Below, piece by piece: positions 22,285 through 34,633 of a stretch of 64,000 nucleotides of DNA. Within the stretch, counting starts at the first letter, position 1. Every line of letters starts with the position of its first letter. Location of the stretch: assembly GCA_023055355.1 (NCBI GenBank), contig JALJCS010000002.1, positions 86,143,001 to 86,207,000 of the forward strand, written 5' to 3'. The notes beneath the pieces were generated by a model, which saw only the letters and a list, made by a program, of their open reading frames with translations, was not told the DNA's origin and ran no database searches. The position numbers and the translations under genes were made by a program. The stretch is from Agelaius tricolor (lineage: Eukaryota; Chordata; Aves; Passeriformes; Icteridae).

Positions 22285-25200
22285 CTAAACAAAGAAGGAG
22301 GCAACAGGGATTATTTTGGTATCTCAGAGGGCTTAGGGTACAGAATGGTTCTTTCCTGAATGTTCTTTCAACCTATTTCTGTGTTCATTCAGTTTTTTGA
22401 ATCTCCTGCTTTTTAATAAAACCAGACCTGAAGTGACATGTAACTTGACTGAGGTGCTGTGCTGTGGCTGAACCGCTCTGGTTAGCAGAGCTGCAAAAGT
22501 GTTTGCAAAATGTTTGCAGGATGGTAAAGTGAAGAACCAGGTGAATAAATGAGTAGCCCTAAACTGCTGAAAATGAAAGCTCTGTGATGGATTGACGGGC
22601 TGGGGGAAAAATCCCCCCTCTCCTTGCCTTGCATCCTCTCAGCCCCTATCCTTTCATTATGCTCACCAGGGTGGGTGAAGGGGATCCTTACAGGGGGAAT
22701 TACAAAGCTCTTGTCCTGTTCCCAAATGTGCAACTGAGCAACCCGAGTGCCTCTCCTCTCAGGCTGGGAGGTCTGAGCACTGCCAAAAGCTTCTGGCCCC
22801 CTCTGCCAGCCTGATGCTTTGAAAGAATATCGTTGGCTCCATGACACTGCGGGTCTGTTGACTTGTGTTTGTATGTTTGTGCTGGGATGTGTGCACAACT
22901 CAAAAGCAGGTCTGAGGTTAGGTAAAGCCCCTTCCTTGGTGGGGAACCTTGATCAACATGTCACAGAACGTGACAACTTCCATAATGGTTTTTAAAAAAT
23001 GTGTACAGGGTTAGCTGCCAGCTTCCAGGGAGGGATATGTGTAACCACTTGAAATATTCAACTTCTGAGCTCTGCCATCTTCTCCACAGCAATTTTGAAG
23101 ACTTTGTTTGATTTCTCTATGCCAGCCAGTTACTGTACTATTTATCTGACCTCTTTGAGTTTCATGTGGCTTACTGAAGGGTTTCATGTCAGAGACTTAA
23201 TATAGGCTTTAGTGTTCTGATTTTTTTGCTAGTGTTCTAATTGAAAAAGAATTGTTGGCTTTTAAAGAATTTTATATTATTTCTGTCTCTATTTATGTCT
23301 CTCTTTATGGGCAGATATTTAATACTTTTGAAAATTTACTCCTTTTATCATGTCTTAATTCAGGCATCTAAAACTATGGCCCACTTTGAATTTAGGCCAG
23401 ACAGCCCTGCCATGACATGACACGGTTTTCTCTTGGTTGGGCACACAACTTAACTCAGCAAAGATGAGTTCGGACGTTAGTGTGATAAAAAGATACCTAG
23501 GCTGCAAGGATGTAACAAAATTTTGTCCTATGTACATTACTTGTAGCATACTCTTATGTCCCTCCAAGACAGGGGATGTGAATTGTGCTCTTTATGAAAA
23601 GCCTGTATAAGCATTAAATGTTGTAAATAAAAAGATGGTTGGGAATGATTTTGCAGTCATTATGGACTTCTATTTCAAGAGCAATGTGACTCCTAGGGTC
23701 AGTAATAAAAACCAGAGTAGGCCTACTTTTCACATGCACTCATAAACGAGTATTGGAGTATTACATGAAAAGAGGAATACTTACAATGCACAAAGAAAGA
23801 TTTTATTAGAGAGGCAGAAACCCAGAATGATACCATAACCTGCCCACTACCTTCTAAGGTCACAGTCACCTCTTCTGCCAATATTGGAGTCATTTGCCAC
23901 CAATCTCATTTGCTAGATACTTTTCAGTGATGTACTTCTGCTATACATCCTGAAAAAGTTAAATGTTAAACTGGTTCTCCCATCCCCTCTGGACCTCACT
24001 GCAAATGAGAAATGAGAATCAGGTGAAGGCTTATGAAAACAACTATTTTTGGCTTAGCCCTGATAGGACAAAAATTCTGTTGTTCTGCTCTGATATTGTC
24101 AGTGTGACTCATCTATAGAGGACTTTCTGGCCCATTTTCTTTAAAAATGTGCTCTATCCAGAGAACTGACTTGGACTTTCTAAAACTGGAAACACTGAAG
24201 AAGAACAGTTTGCCCGTTTGTTGAATGTTGGTTAACACTTTCTATACCACCTGCCCTCAAAAGGTAGAATATGTGCTGTCTTATGCAGGAAGGTGCTTTC
24301 AACCAGAAATGTGTTTTTATGGACTTTTTTTTCCTTTTTTCCAGGTGGATGGGGATTATGGAGAGATCAGGTTTAAGGCTGTTGTGGAGACTTAGTTCAG
24401 GTATTCTCAGAGACTGAATAGCTGATGGCTGCTTCAGCATGGGAAGAATGGTCAAGACTGGATAATGCCACTCTGAACCTCATCTGGCCTCTGGTGGTAC
24501 CTTGCAAGCCTTGGGTTTCAGAGGATTTTCCTGGTCTTTGAGATTCCCAAAGCAGGAGGGCTGCTGCTGAGCTTTGAGGGTGCCATCACTGACAGAAATG
24601 TGATGCTCAGCAAGAACCTGGAGATATTTCCTCCTTTAGTCCCTTGTTGTCTAGGATGCAGAAATGCCACTTTTCCCCAAACTGGGAAAATGTTTACTTC
24701 AGTCACTCAAATACCAGAAAACAATGCATTGGAGAGCAAGGATTGGGGGGAGCTCAGTCTTGCCATCCTCCCAGCAAGGATATGTCCCTTCCTTTTCACT
24801 TGTGTGTTTTCCCTGAAGCTACAAACTCAGGTTGCAGTTGGATAGGTGCTTACTTAGTGTAACATTGAATATTCCCTCGTTCAAGGGCTTTAAGTACTAC
24901 ATTGAATTAGGACTTTAGAAAGGTAAAATCCAAGCTCCCTTTGCCAAGAGGAACTTCCATTCATAGAGTCAGGAAGTGATCTGACATGGACATTGATGAC
25001 CTACTTTGTTATCTGTATGTGAAATCTGGCTCTGCTGAAACCAGTGGCAAAACTGCCATTGATTTTAAGAGTTCTGAATTTCATTTTCAGTATGTTTATT
25101 TGCATTACTTTTTTTCCTATAATGTTTGATATGTAGGCATAGAGGTCAGGGGGAAAATAATGATATGATTGAGACACACTTTCCATTATGGTAACTGTGG

Positions 25201-25934
25201 GAAGATACATTCAGAGTTTTGCCCGGCACTTTTAAATGCTTTTAATTTTTTCCTACCTGCCATGCTTCAGCCTTCCAGGTTAAACTTGTGTATGAATGGC
25301 AGGTCTTATTATTTTGAGTGTTCTCTGTTTTTCTTCATTATTTAGATACCAAACTTGCAAAACATTCCTCTTAGCAGGGCAATTCATCCTCTACTGGATC
25401 TTAATGAGACCAGTGCTTCCTTTCCTGGGAAAGTATGTGCCTCTGGTGAGAGAAGCCCACCTTCCACAAACCACAGCTAGAGCTTGTTTTTTCACTGAAG
25501 CACAAAGCACACAGCCACTTGCAAATGTCAGTTTTCTTAGCATGAAGCAAATATACATTTTGTAAATGTGGGACAGACATGTTTTGATGTGGGTCTTGAA
25601 CAGGGCTTCAGTATAGAGATAGCTCATCTTTAATTTATAGTTACATGCAATTGAACATTCCAGGAAAAAGCCATGTTGTGGTTCTTGGGCCAGGGAAGAA
25701 GGAGGAGGAGGAAAAAACCTTCTATCCTAAACAGTAAGAGATAGGACAGGCAGAACAGATCTATGTTCCCTAAATGAAAACTTAGTAAAGAGGTCTTAAA
25801 ATGTTTCTCATTATTAAAATCACTGAGAGATTTGTGCTAAAACTCTTTCAGGTATCAGCTCTTATTTCTCTGGGAAAAAAAGAAACACTCCTTTTTTTTT
25901 TTGCTACCTCTGTTGTCGCAAGCAAATTTAGTTA

Positions 25935-26935
25935 AATTCATTTGGCAGCCAGTCAGTCACCAGTGGTGCTCCCCAGGGTTCAGTACTGGGGCCAGTTCTG
26001 CTTAACCTCTTTATCAATGATATTGATGAGGGCATGGAGGGCACCCAGTAAGTTGTGGACAACATGAAGCTGGATGGGACTGTTGATCTGCCAGAGGGTG
26101 GGAGGGCTCTGCAGAGGGATCTGAGCAGGCTGGGTTGATGGGCTGAGGCCAGTTGTGTGAGGTTCAACAAGGCCAGGTGCCAGGTCCTGCACTTGGGTCA
26201 CAACAACCCCATGCAGTGACAGAGGGTAGGGGCAGAATGGCTGGAAAGCTGCCCAGAGGAAAAGGATCTCTGATCAGCAGTGGCTGAACAGGAGCCAGAG
26301 TGTGCCCAGGTGGCCAAGAAGGCCAATGGTGCCTGGTCTGCATCCAAAAGAGTGTGGCCAGCAGGACCAGGGCAGTGACTGTTCCCCTGTGCTGGGCACT
26401 GGTGAGGTCACACCTCAATCCCATATTCAGTTTTGGGCCCCTCACTGCAAGAAAGACACTGAGAGGCTGGAGTGTGTCCAGAGAAGAGCAACGGAGCTGA
26501 GAAAGGGGCTGGAGCACAAGGCTGAGGAGCAGCTGAGGGAGCTGGGGGTGTTAAACCTGGAGAAAAGGAGGCTCAGGAGAGACCTTATCACTCTCTACAA
26601 GTCTGTGAAGGAAGCTGTAGCCAGGTGGGGGTCAGTCTCCTCTCCTAAGTAACAAGTAATAGGACAAGAGAAAATGGCCTTGTGTTGTGCCAATATTAAA
26701 TTGAATATTAGGAATAGTTTATTATTTATTTTTCACTGAAAGGGTGTTCAAGCATTAGAAAAGGCTGCCCAGGGAATTGGTGAAGTCACAATCCCTAGAG
26801 AGATTTAAAAGACATGTAGATGTTGCACTTTAGGAACATGGTTTAGTGGCGGACTTGGATGTGCTGAGTTAACAATTGGACTCAATGATCTTAGAGCTCT
26901 TTTCCACCCTAAAGAATCCTATGATTTTAAGATGC
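25935..26935 (+). mobile_element. Plus-strand CR1 LINE, 5'-truncated, RT remnant
   Basis: The 1 kb copy starts inside the reverse transcriptase. The frame at about 25962 reads [20 protein letters not shown], the conserved RT block that precedes the catalytic site. Where CR1 normally has FADD about 25 residues later, this copy reads VDN (near 26056), so the active site is lost. Further CR1 blocks follow: 'LHLGHNNPMQ' interrupted by a stop near 26217, '[20 protein letters not shown]' near 26350-26410, and '[19 protein letters not shown]' near 26560-26620. The end, near 26905-26930, has 'TTTTCCACCCTAAAGAATCC' and 'TATGATT', the sense-strand CR1 terminus. It is non-functional. Confidence 0.93.
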
Positions 26936-27360
26936 AACCACAGGTTTTAATCTGATTATGAGACCTGCTGCAGGAAATTCTCTGGCCTCTCTTGTGCCCA
27001 GTTTTGACTTAGTTGATTCAAAATGGTGTTTTTTTTACATGAAAATTCATCAATCATTTGAGTCCGGCCAAAAACTTTAGTCATGTGGTATGTTTATAGA
27101 GGGAGTTACAGTCTTTTAGGAGTGAAAAACATTTTATAAACAGTAATTGGTTCATGCTTTCCTTCTACACATATGCAGCCACCACCAAGCATGAGGAATA
27201 TTGTGGGTTTTTGTAGGGTATATCAATGGCAAAGATGTATGTAGGCAGCATGAAATCTTAAAAACACCTGAATTTTATAATAACTTTATATTCATGCTTC
27301 TAAAAGAGCTATGGGATTTTTTAGGGGTCTGTATCCATTGGTCTGTAGAGCACCAGCAGT

Positions 27361-27605
27361 AATCGTAGAATTATAGCATTATTAAGGTTGGAGAAGACCC
27401 CCAAGATCATCAAGTCCAACATTTGACAGAACACCACCATGCCCAGTGGTGGGATGGTAACTCCACCACTTCCCTGAGGAGCCTTCCTATGCTTGACCAT
27501 TCTTGCAGTGAAGAAATTTTTCCTAATATCCAACCTGACCTTCCTGTAGTGCAACTTTGAGTCACTTCCCAATGTCCTATTTCTAGTTTTGATTGTTTTG
27601 GAGTT
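27361..27605 (-). mobile_element. CR1 LINE 3' fragment
   Basis: The plus strand begins with CGTAGAATTATAGCATTATT, then 'GGTTGGAGAAGACCCCCAAG' and 'ATCATCAAGTCCAACATTTG', followed by 'AAACACCACCATGCCC'-like sequence and 'GAAGAAATTTTTCCTAATAT'. This is the reverse complement of a CR1 3' end of the same general type as the copy at 47088. It lies 430 bp after the plus-strand CR1, in opposite orientation, so the two are separate insertions. Confidence 0.9.
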
Positions 27606-28712
27606 AGTGCTGCTGTGCCAAGAGTGGTAACACATTGCTGGATTATCATTACCTTGGCCTGGAATATCTCAGTGCTCTTTGATTAGCATTTGGGTGAGAG
27701 AAATTTCATTGTAGCCTTGTCTGGTACTGCAGGTGCCTGTGCACTGCAAATACAGCTGCGTGTCTGGCAGCACTGCCTGTGTGCCTGTCCCTGCTCAGAG
27801 CAGCTGCCTCGGGCTCCTTGCTGAAGGCTCTTACCTCAAGCAGCAGGGTTGTTCTGCACTGTGGTATATTCAGCATTTACTGATGCTCACCACGGCTTCT
27901 CCTGACAGGAAAATGGGTCCTTGGCTAATCTGTCAGAAATTGGCTTGTCCTAAATCATAGGAACAAAGAAAAGCTTGTAAGGAAACCGCTGCACTATCTC
28001 TATCAGTCAGCCTTTCCTTATTTCTGCTACATGCAGCCTTGCTTATGTCTCTGACACTTTAAGGAATACTCAAATTCCTCTCTTCTTTTCTTTTTCTTCA
28101 GACCAGCTGTCTTTGGGTCTGATCCAGACCCCAGCCAGTTTGAGGGAAGTCTTCCTAATGCTGTTGGCTGTCTTTGGATCTTCTCCATCGCTTGCACTGC
28201 TCTTTAGTAAATCAGAGGCACACGTTTGGCTTCTTAGAAAGCTGATCTCAGGAGGGTAGAAATCAAATAATTCCAGTGTAACACCTCAATGCCCTGCTTG
28301 AAACAGATCTGCCAGAGGGTTGCTCACCTCAAAGAAGGAGATAACAAAGGAAGGATTTTCTCCTGAATATAGTATGTTTTATAATATTTTCTATTAAATA
28401 CAATCCAATGGAAAATATAAAAGAGAAAGAAATCTTTTTGTGCAGCTTGCTTCCTCTGCCTCACAGACAAATTACAGGATCAATTACTTACACCCCTACT
28501 TGCTATAATAAAAGACCTAAAAATGTAGTCAGATCTCACCTTTTAATATATGCCAACAGGGTGAAATGGACCAAAAGTCTAAATCAGTACTGTCAAATAT
28601 CTGTTGGAACTAAGGAAACAGGCTTCAAACCCTTACCCCAGAATCAGCAATTAATGTGGATTTTTGTTTTGGAATTCTGATTTTTGTTTGTTTTGGTTTT
28701 GTATTGTTATTG

Positions 28713-28715
<3 letters not shown>

Positions 28716-28773
<58 letters not shown>
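28716..28773. repeat. (TTA)n microsatellite
   Basis: About 19 perfect TTA units (58 bp) are preceded by degenerate GTTATTGTTG units from about 28704. The long uninterrupted array suggests a length-variable locus. It is not in or beside a recognised gene. Confidence 0.97.
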
Positions 28774-31700
28774 CCTTGTACTGAGGAGGAGTCTTTTATG
28801 GAAATAGAAATATTGCTTATTTCTGGCCTACTGGGCTGAGGTCTAAATTAAAAGAGCAGCTGATTTTCAGAAGTCTCAAAGGGATGGAAGAGCACAAGGG
28901 CAAAGGGTCTTTGGTGGTGGCTTCATGGAGAAACAGGAAAAGCACAGAGAGAGTCCCCAAGGAGCAGCTCCATGGTGCCTCCTCCATGCCAGGGTTTGTG
29001 TCTGGGTCACAGTGCCATTGTACCCCAACTCTGGAGCAAAGCATCACTGAAAAGGACAGTGTGTGAGAGCTCCTGGCCAAAATAGGGCCAGTGTCTGGAA
29101 AAAGGGGCAGCTGCCACAGTCACTCCAGGTGGATGGGATCAGCTGCTGAAGGAGCACCTGAGCTGGAGATGGGGATCTCTAGAACCCCAGCTGTTCTCCA
29201 TCTGAGCTGTAGCTCTTGGTGCTGGCTTGGCCACCTGCACAGAGGGGTTCTGGTCCTCGGATCAGATGGGGCTTTCCACCAGCACTCAGGAGCCTTCAGT
29301 GGAAGAGGGCAAGCTGAGAAAGAGTCAGCTGCAGAGCTGCAGAGTCAGCCTCTGCTTGGGCTGAAAAAAAAATAAAATTCAAAGACAGCAACTGTATGGG
29401 GTGGGTGGCAGGTTTGAGGGGTAGAAGGCAGTGTGATAGGGAGTGTGGCTTGGTGTTCCCCTCCTTTCCCTAAGGAAAGGGTTTCATGTCTTTAATTTGG
29501 TACTTTATAAAATGAATCTTGCCTGTGTCAGAGGCAAGCCCAGCTGTTCTTCTCTGCATCTGGGCTGGGACTTGTGCTCATTTTACTGCTGCTCTTCAAC
29601 AGAGACCTTTAGAGGCTAAATCTGACCCTTTGAGGCTCAGCAGAGATGTTACAGGTGAGTTGTGTCTTGGTTTTGAAGGCCTTCCTGGAGCCTCTGGATG
29701 CCACTGAAATGCTTACATATAATAGCAACAGCAAGGGCTTCTCTTCATCTCCTTGTGCTGAGTGGGGTGTTCTCTTTTGGAGATGGCAGCTGTGTCTGCC
29801 TGGGAGAGCAGTAGATTTAACACAGGGAAATGATTGGAAACTGGTCACAAATGTGTGGATACTCTAGTCCTTTTACACAGAAAACCTGAAATCTAATGAA
29901 AATGTTTATTTATTGTTTTATTTTGGCTTGCTTTCAGATCTTATTATATTACAGCTACAGAGATTTAATTAAGAAGAATACTGAATGTGGTCAATTTTGT
30001 GCACACTAAGGATGTGATGAGAACAGCAGATAATGTAAAAACCCTTAAATAGTTCTGTCAGTCTCCTGAAAAAGAGGAAACTTGATGTTTTCTAACCAGT
30101 ATTTTCCTATCATGAAATAGGATTGGGGGATTTTAGAGGATGATAAATTGACTATGAGTCAGTGGGGCAACATTGTGTGCTAAAGGAATCTGCTCTACTG
30201 TACTGCAGATAATGTGGTGTGTACTTCAAAAACTAAATAAAAACTAGCCAGACACTCAATTTTCCACTTTCTTCAGCACTGACTGGGCCACAGGATACAG
30301 TTTAGGGCTTCATGTTGTAGAATTGGACAAGTGACAGTCCAGAGCTGAGACCACAGCAGTTGTGGAAAATGAGAATCAGTATTTTTGCAGAAGAGGGTGT
30401 TTCCCTGACGGGAAGAGAAGGGAATGAGGACACCTCATGACAATTACACACATAAACACTCAGACTCTGCAGCAAGACACCTGATCGTCAGAGATGCTCT
30501 GCCTCCAGGACCCTGCTCTGTATGGGATTAGAACTGCGAAGAAACAGCAAATAGAATAGCATGAGACCATCTCAATGTGAAAATGGAGACCCAGCTGCTT
30601 TGTTCTGTTGTTTTTGCATCTGTTCCACATTGCAAGAAGGCTGATACCAATTCCTATGTAGCCAAATACAGTCAGCAAAGCATCCTGTGTGGTTTAAGCC
30701 CAAATTCTTGGGGAAGAATTAATCTGAAGGGTGCATTTTTATTGTCTTTACTGGCAAACAGCTGATCTGATGAGAAGCCTGTGGTAGTGATGAAAGCTCA
30801 CAAAAGTATTTCAGAAGCATCTTAATTCAAGGCTCATATCTCAGTTTGTGCCTCCACATTGCTCGACACTAAATCTTTCAGCATTTGGGCCCAGCTGCCT
30901 CTGCTCTTTTCAACAATAAAGATGGGGGTCACTTCTCCTCATTAGTCACTAAAAGCTGAATTTAAAAATAACATGCTGATGTTGCTGCATGGAAGTGTTT
31001 AAGTTGGATTAAATATGAGAAAAAAATAAATCTGGAAAGAGCAAGCTACAAAGGGAATTGCAGATTCACTTTCCAGTCTGAAAGATTTTTAGGGCAGAGG
31101 CTGTCAATTATTTTGTTTGTACAACAATCTCAACATAAATGGGGCCTCTAGCTGCTTCCACAATGTAAATTATTGATGCTGTTAGGATCCACAAAAGACA
31201 TGTGCCTAGCTCTAAGCACAGGGGTAATAAAACTGACGTCTAAAGGAATCCTTTAGCTGGAAGTTAAATATGTGCTTATGTTCTTTGGGCTTCTGGTGGT
31301 TGCTTTAGGGCTTATGTACCTGATGGGATCTTGAAGTAACAACGCTGGCCGTGCTGTGATAGAGGATGCAGGTTTGAATAGACACACTTGGGAGTTCCAG
31401 ATAATTCTTCTGACCTCTCAGAGAAACTCAGCCCTGTTGACTTTGCAGGAAACCACTTGAAATAGATAGTCCTTATCCAAAGTGACAGCAGGTACACGAT
31501 CCTAATAAAAGAAACATGGACCCGTTGCACATCATCCTGTCATTGCGTTACCTTGCCTGACAAAGGAAGGCACCACACCGTGATCTGAGAGAGATCTGAG
31601 GTGACACGGCACCTGACAAGACATCCTGGCTGATGGAAAGGGAGCTGGGAGGCAGGGAGGGTGGCAAGGAAGCCAGGCTGAAACCACCTGGAGCTGTGGC

Positions 31701-34598
31701 TCAGCACTTGCTGGTCCCTTTGTGTTGGGTGGTCTGTGCCTGCACTCCCAGTGACAGATGTGAGTTCCTGAGGTGCCAAAATGAGCCTTGACTAAGCAGA
31801 AATAACAGAAAGGAAAAACTGAAGAGAAAAAAAAGTGAATAATCCTCAGACTCTGGGGCCTTTTTGGGTAGCTATTTTTCACCCCAGCCTTTAAACAACC
31901 TGTGCCACAGCAGATTGCAAGCCCTTACAGATTTCCTAGCCTTTGCCTTTTGGAAAAAGCCTTGCTTTCTTTTTGGCTCAGTTTACATTCCTTTTCAGCC
32001 ATCTCTCCCTCTCTTGGAGGTGGAAGTTTGCAATGTATTATGCATGATGTTATTTAAACCTCTATGTTGATTGTGGTTTCTATGGGGGCCTTTTTTTTGG
32101 TGTTGTTCTTTTTAAATGTATCACCTGCCTTTGGAGCAAGACACTTCTGGCTTGGCTGTCCTTGCTGTGAAATGTCAGAGGGAGCAACATGAGAGGATCC
32201 CTAAGCCCTGCAGAGACAATACCAATACCATTGTGATCAGCAAAAACCTACCTGATCACACCTGTCTGTCCTGCTTGGGGCCTCTGTGCTCTCTGCATCC
32301 TTCAGTCTCTCTTCTCTGGTCTCCCTTTCACACACGTGCCCCTTCCTGGGGGATAAGTTGCAGGCAGCCTACTGGAGGCAGTGCCTGTGCTTCCAACCAG
32401 AGGAACAACCTTCAGGAGGGTGAGCAGGCATCAAAGGCAGCCAGCTGCTAAGGAAGGAGCTGTGCGTTTTCCCTTTTCTTTCCTCTTCCTGGGCAAAGGG
32501 GAAAGAGCCTTTGTAATGCCTCCTGTCCATCTCTTTATCTTCCCACTTGAATTACAGAACTGAGGGGCAACTTTCCATTCCTTACAGTTGTCGCCATGTG
32601 GTTCTTCCTTTCAGGAAGAAGGTGACACAAAAACCTTTGGGTGATGCGCAGCAGGAGCCCATGAGGGATCTGCCCCTGATGAGCACAGAGAGGGGCTCTG
32701 ACCCCTGCAAGCAATGCTCTGCTCATCCCAGTGCCTCTGGTTCCACCTCAGCCTCCAAAAAATGAGATTGTGCCTCAGTGAGAGGAAGCATGACCCATCT
32801 TTCCCAAGTGCTCAGGAGAAGGTTTGGCTCTGCAGAAGGATGGTGAGTGTTAGAGCATCCAGTGCAAGGTGGCAGCTCCTGCTCCTTGGGCTCAGAAGGA
32901 GACCCTTGGCTGAGCGTGGTGGAGTCCATCTGAACTCTGCTGGTTCCAATGACCCCTCTGAGCCTGGATGGCCACCCACAGTTCTGAGACTCATGAAACA
33001 CTGAGCCCTGTCACCTGAAGAGATTTCCTTTCTTCCAGCTTCTGGCTGCATCCTCAAAGCCTTTCCCTTCAGGAAGAGCCTTTTTCAGAGCAGAGGTGTA
33101 CATATGTCCTCCATGGAGTCATTGTTGGAACTGTGCTCACAAGGCACTATGTTATGGGTGGAGCAAAACTGGTATTTCAAACTGGAAGAACTAAAAAGAC
33201 AAAGGGAGTTACACAGATCAGCAAGCCTTGGATGAGTGAATGACACTTTTGCCCCTCTGATGAATTGTGTCTGTTAAGTATGTTGCCTTTTTCCCAACCT
33301 GGAAATGAAACTTGAGATAAGTTGTTGACACAATTTGGTTGTAGTCAATCCACCCTACCTTGGGCAGAGACCTAAGATGAGGAGATGCCCTTTAAACAAG
33401 GAAGATGTGGGAACTGTGTACTTCTTAAAAAGCTGTTGGAGACCTCAGGGACATTCTTGCAAAGGGCAGTGCTGCTACATCTTCACAGCTTCCCCATCAC
33501 CAAGCTCCATGGGCTGCAGTGGCACTGCTTGGTTGCAGTGGAAATTGTCTCCCAAACACAGAGAAGTCCATGCTCTAGTGTGCCAAGCAGCCACAGCCTC
33601 TGCTGTAAGGCCATCAGCCACTGATTGCCTGGGCGCTGTGTGAAAATGGACAGATTTCAACTCTTGAAATCAGGTTTTGTTCATTAATCTTCGCACTGGG
33701 CTGACTCCCAGTCTTACGTGACATGATTAATTTAAGGTGGAGAACCAAAGAAATTTGAGATTCAGAAGGTTGGGGTTTTCTGACTTTTGGGCTAAAAATT
33801 TCTTGCTTCTCTGGAACAAATTTGGGGTTCAGTCCTCTCTTTGTGATGCCTCTGTGGCCCAGGCAAGGGTTAACATCTCCAAGTCACCCGCTCCACTGCC
33901 CACCCTGCAACAGGCTTAGCTTGCCCTTCCATTGTTTGGACTAAACCTTCCCAGATTTACTTACTTCCTTTTGATGTCTGGCAATGTTTGTTTATTAGCG
34001 CCAGTGGCCTGTGTTAACTCTGAGTAAGTCTTTGACTAAATCCCATTCTCTGCCTTTCCTCCCTTCACGGGCTTGTGAGCTGATAAACTTCAGTGCTGGC
34101 TTTCAAACCCAGTGAGGTTAAACATGAACTTCTTTTACACCTGCCTGCTTTCCCAGCTAATGGACTCTGGTGGCTGCTGAGAGAGGAGTCCTTTTATGGC
34201 AAAGAGAAGGCTGCAAAAGTTAATTTCATTTCTGGTTCGTATGTTTGAGAAGTGGGGTTTTAACTCTTGGAGAGGAAAGAATTATTATAGTGAATTCCCT
34301 GCTGTCCTGAGGTCATCTGCTTAACAGTAGCAGAGAAATAATAACAGGACAGGTATTAGCCCATAAGTCACGTAGTGTTATATAGAGTCCACCAAACATT
34401 TTATTATTCCCTTTTTTTTCATAGTGCTTAAGTTCCATTTTGGGACTCAGGGTTTAGACAACTTCGATCTACAGTATGAATCAAGAGAAAGAAGATGAGA
34501 GCTGTTTGGGAAATGATAAGTACTTCCTATGGAAACTTTTGCAACAGTTCTGTTTTTCCTTCAATCATGGGAAAATTCCATTAAAAGAACAAAGACTA

Positions 34599-34633
34599 CC
34601 AAAAGAAAAAAAAAAAAAAAAAGAAGAAAAAAG
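34599..34633. repeat. A-rich low-complexity tract
   Basis: The tract contains a run of 17 A and flanking AAAAG units. No retrocopy or SINE body is recognisable immediately 5' of it, so I call it a simple repeat. Confidence 0.85.

Larger units (their letters stand above)
18881..25934. other. Unique noncoding sequence with AT palindromes
   Basis: No recognised gene lies in this 7 kb. Two AT-rich perfect palindromes occur: TATTGATATCAATA (19443-19456) and AATTGTAATTACAATT (19848-19863). A pyrimidine-rich tract lies at 20040-20080. A weak CR1-like patch (21945-22015) and an exon-like minus-strand segment (22053-22284) are listed separately. Confidence 0.5.

Noticed and set aside
22580..22860. 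Possible LTR-like segment starting near GTGATGGATTGACGGGCTGG
   Set aside because: The start resembles some bird LTR ends, but I could find no paired LTR, target-site duplication, primer binding site or internal retroviral sequence.
26302..26652. 116-codon open frame inside the plus-strand CR1
   Set aside because: It is a remnant of the CR1 ORF and not a host gene. The element has lost its catalytic residues.
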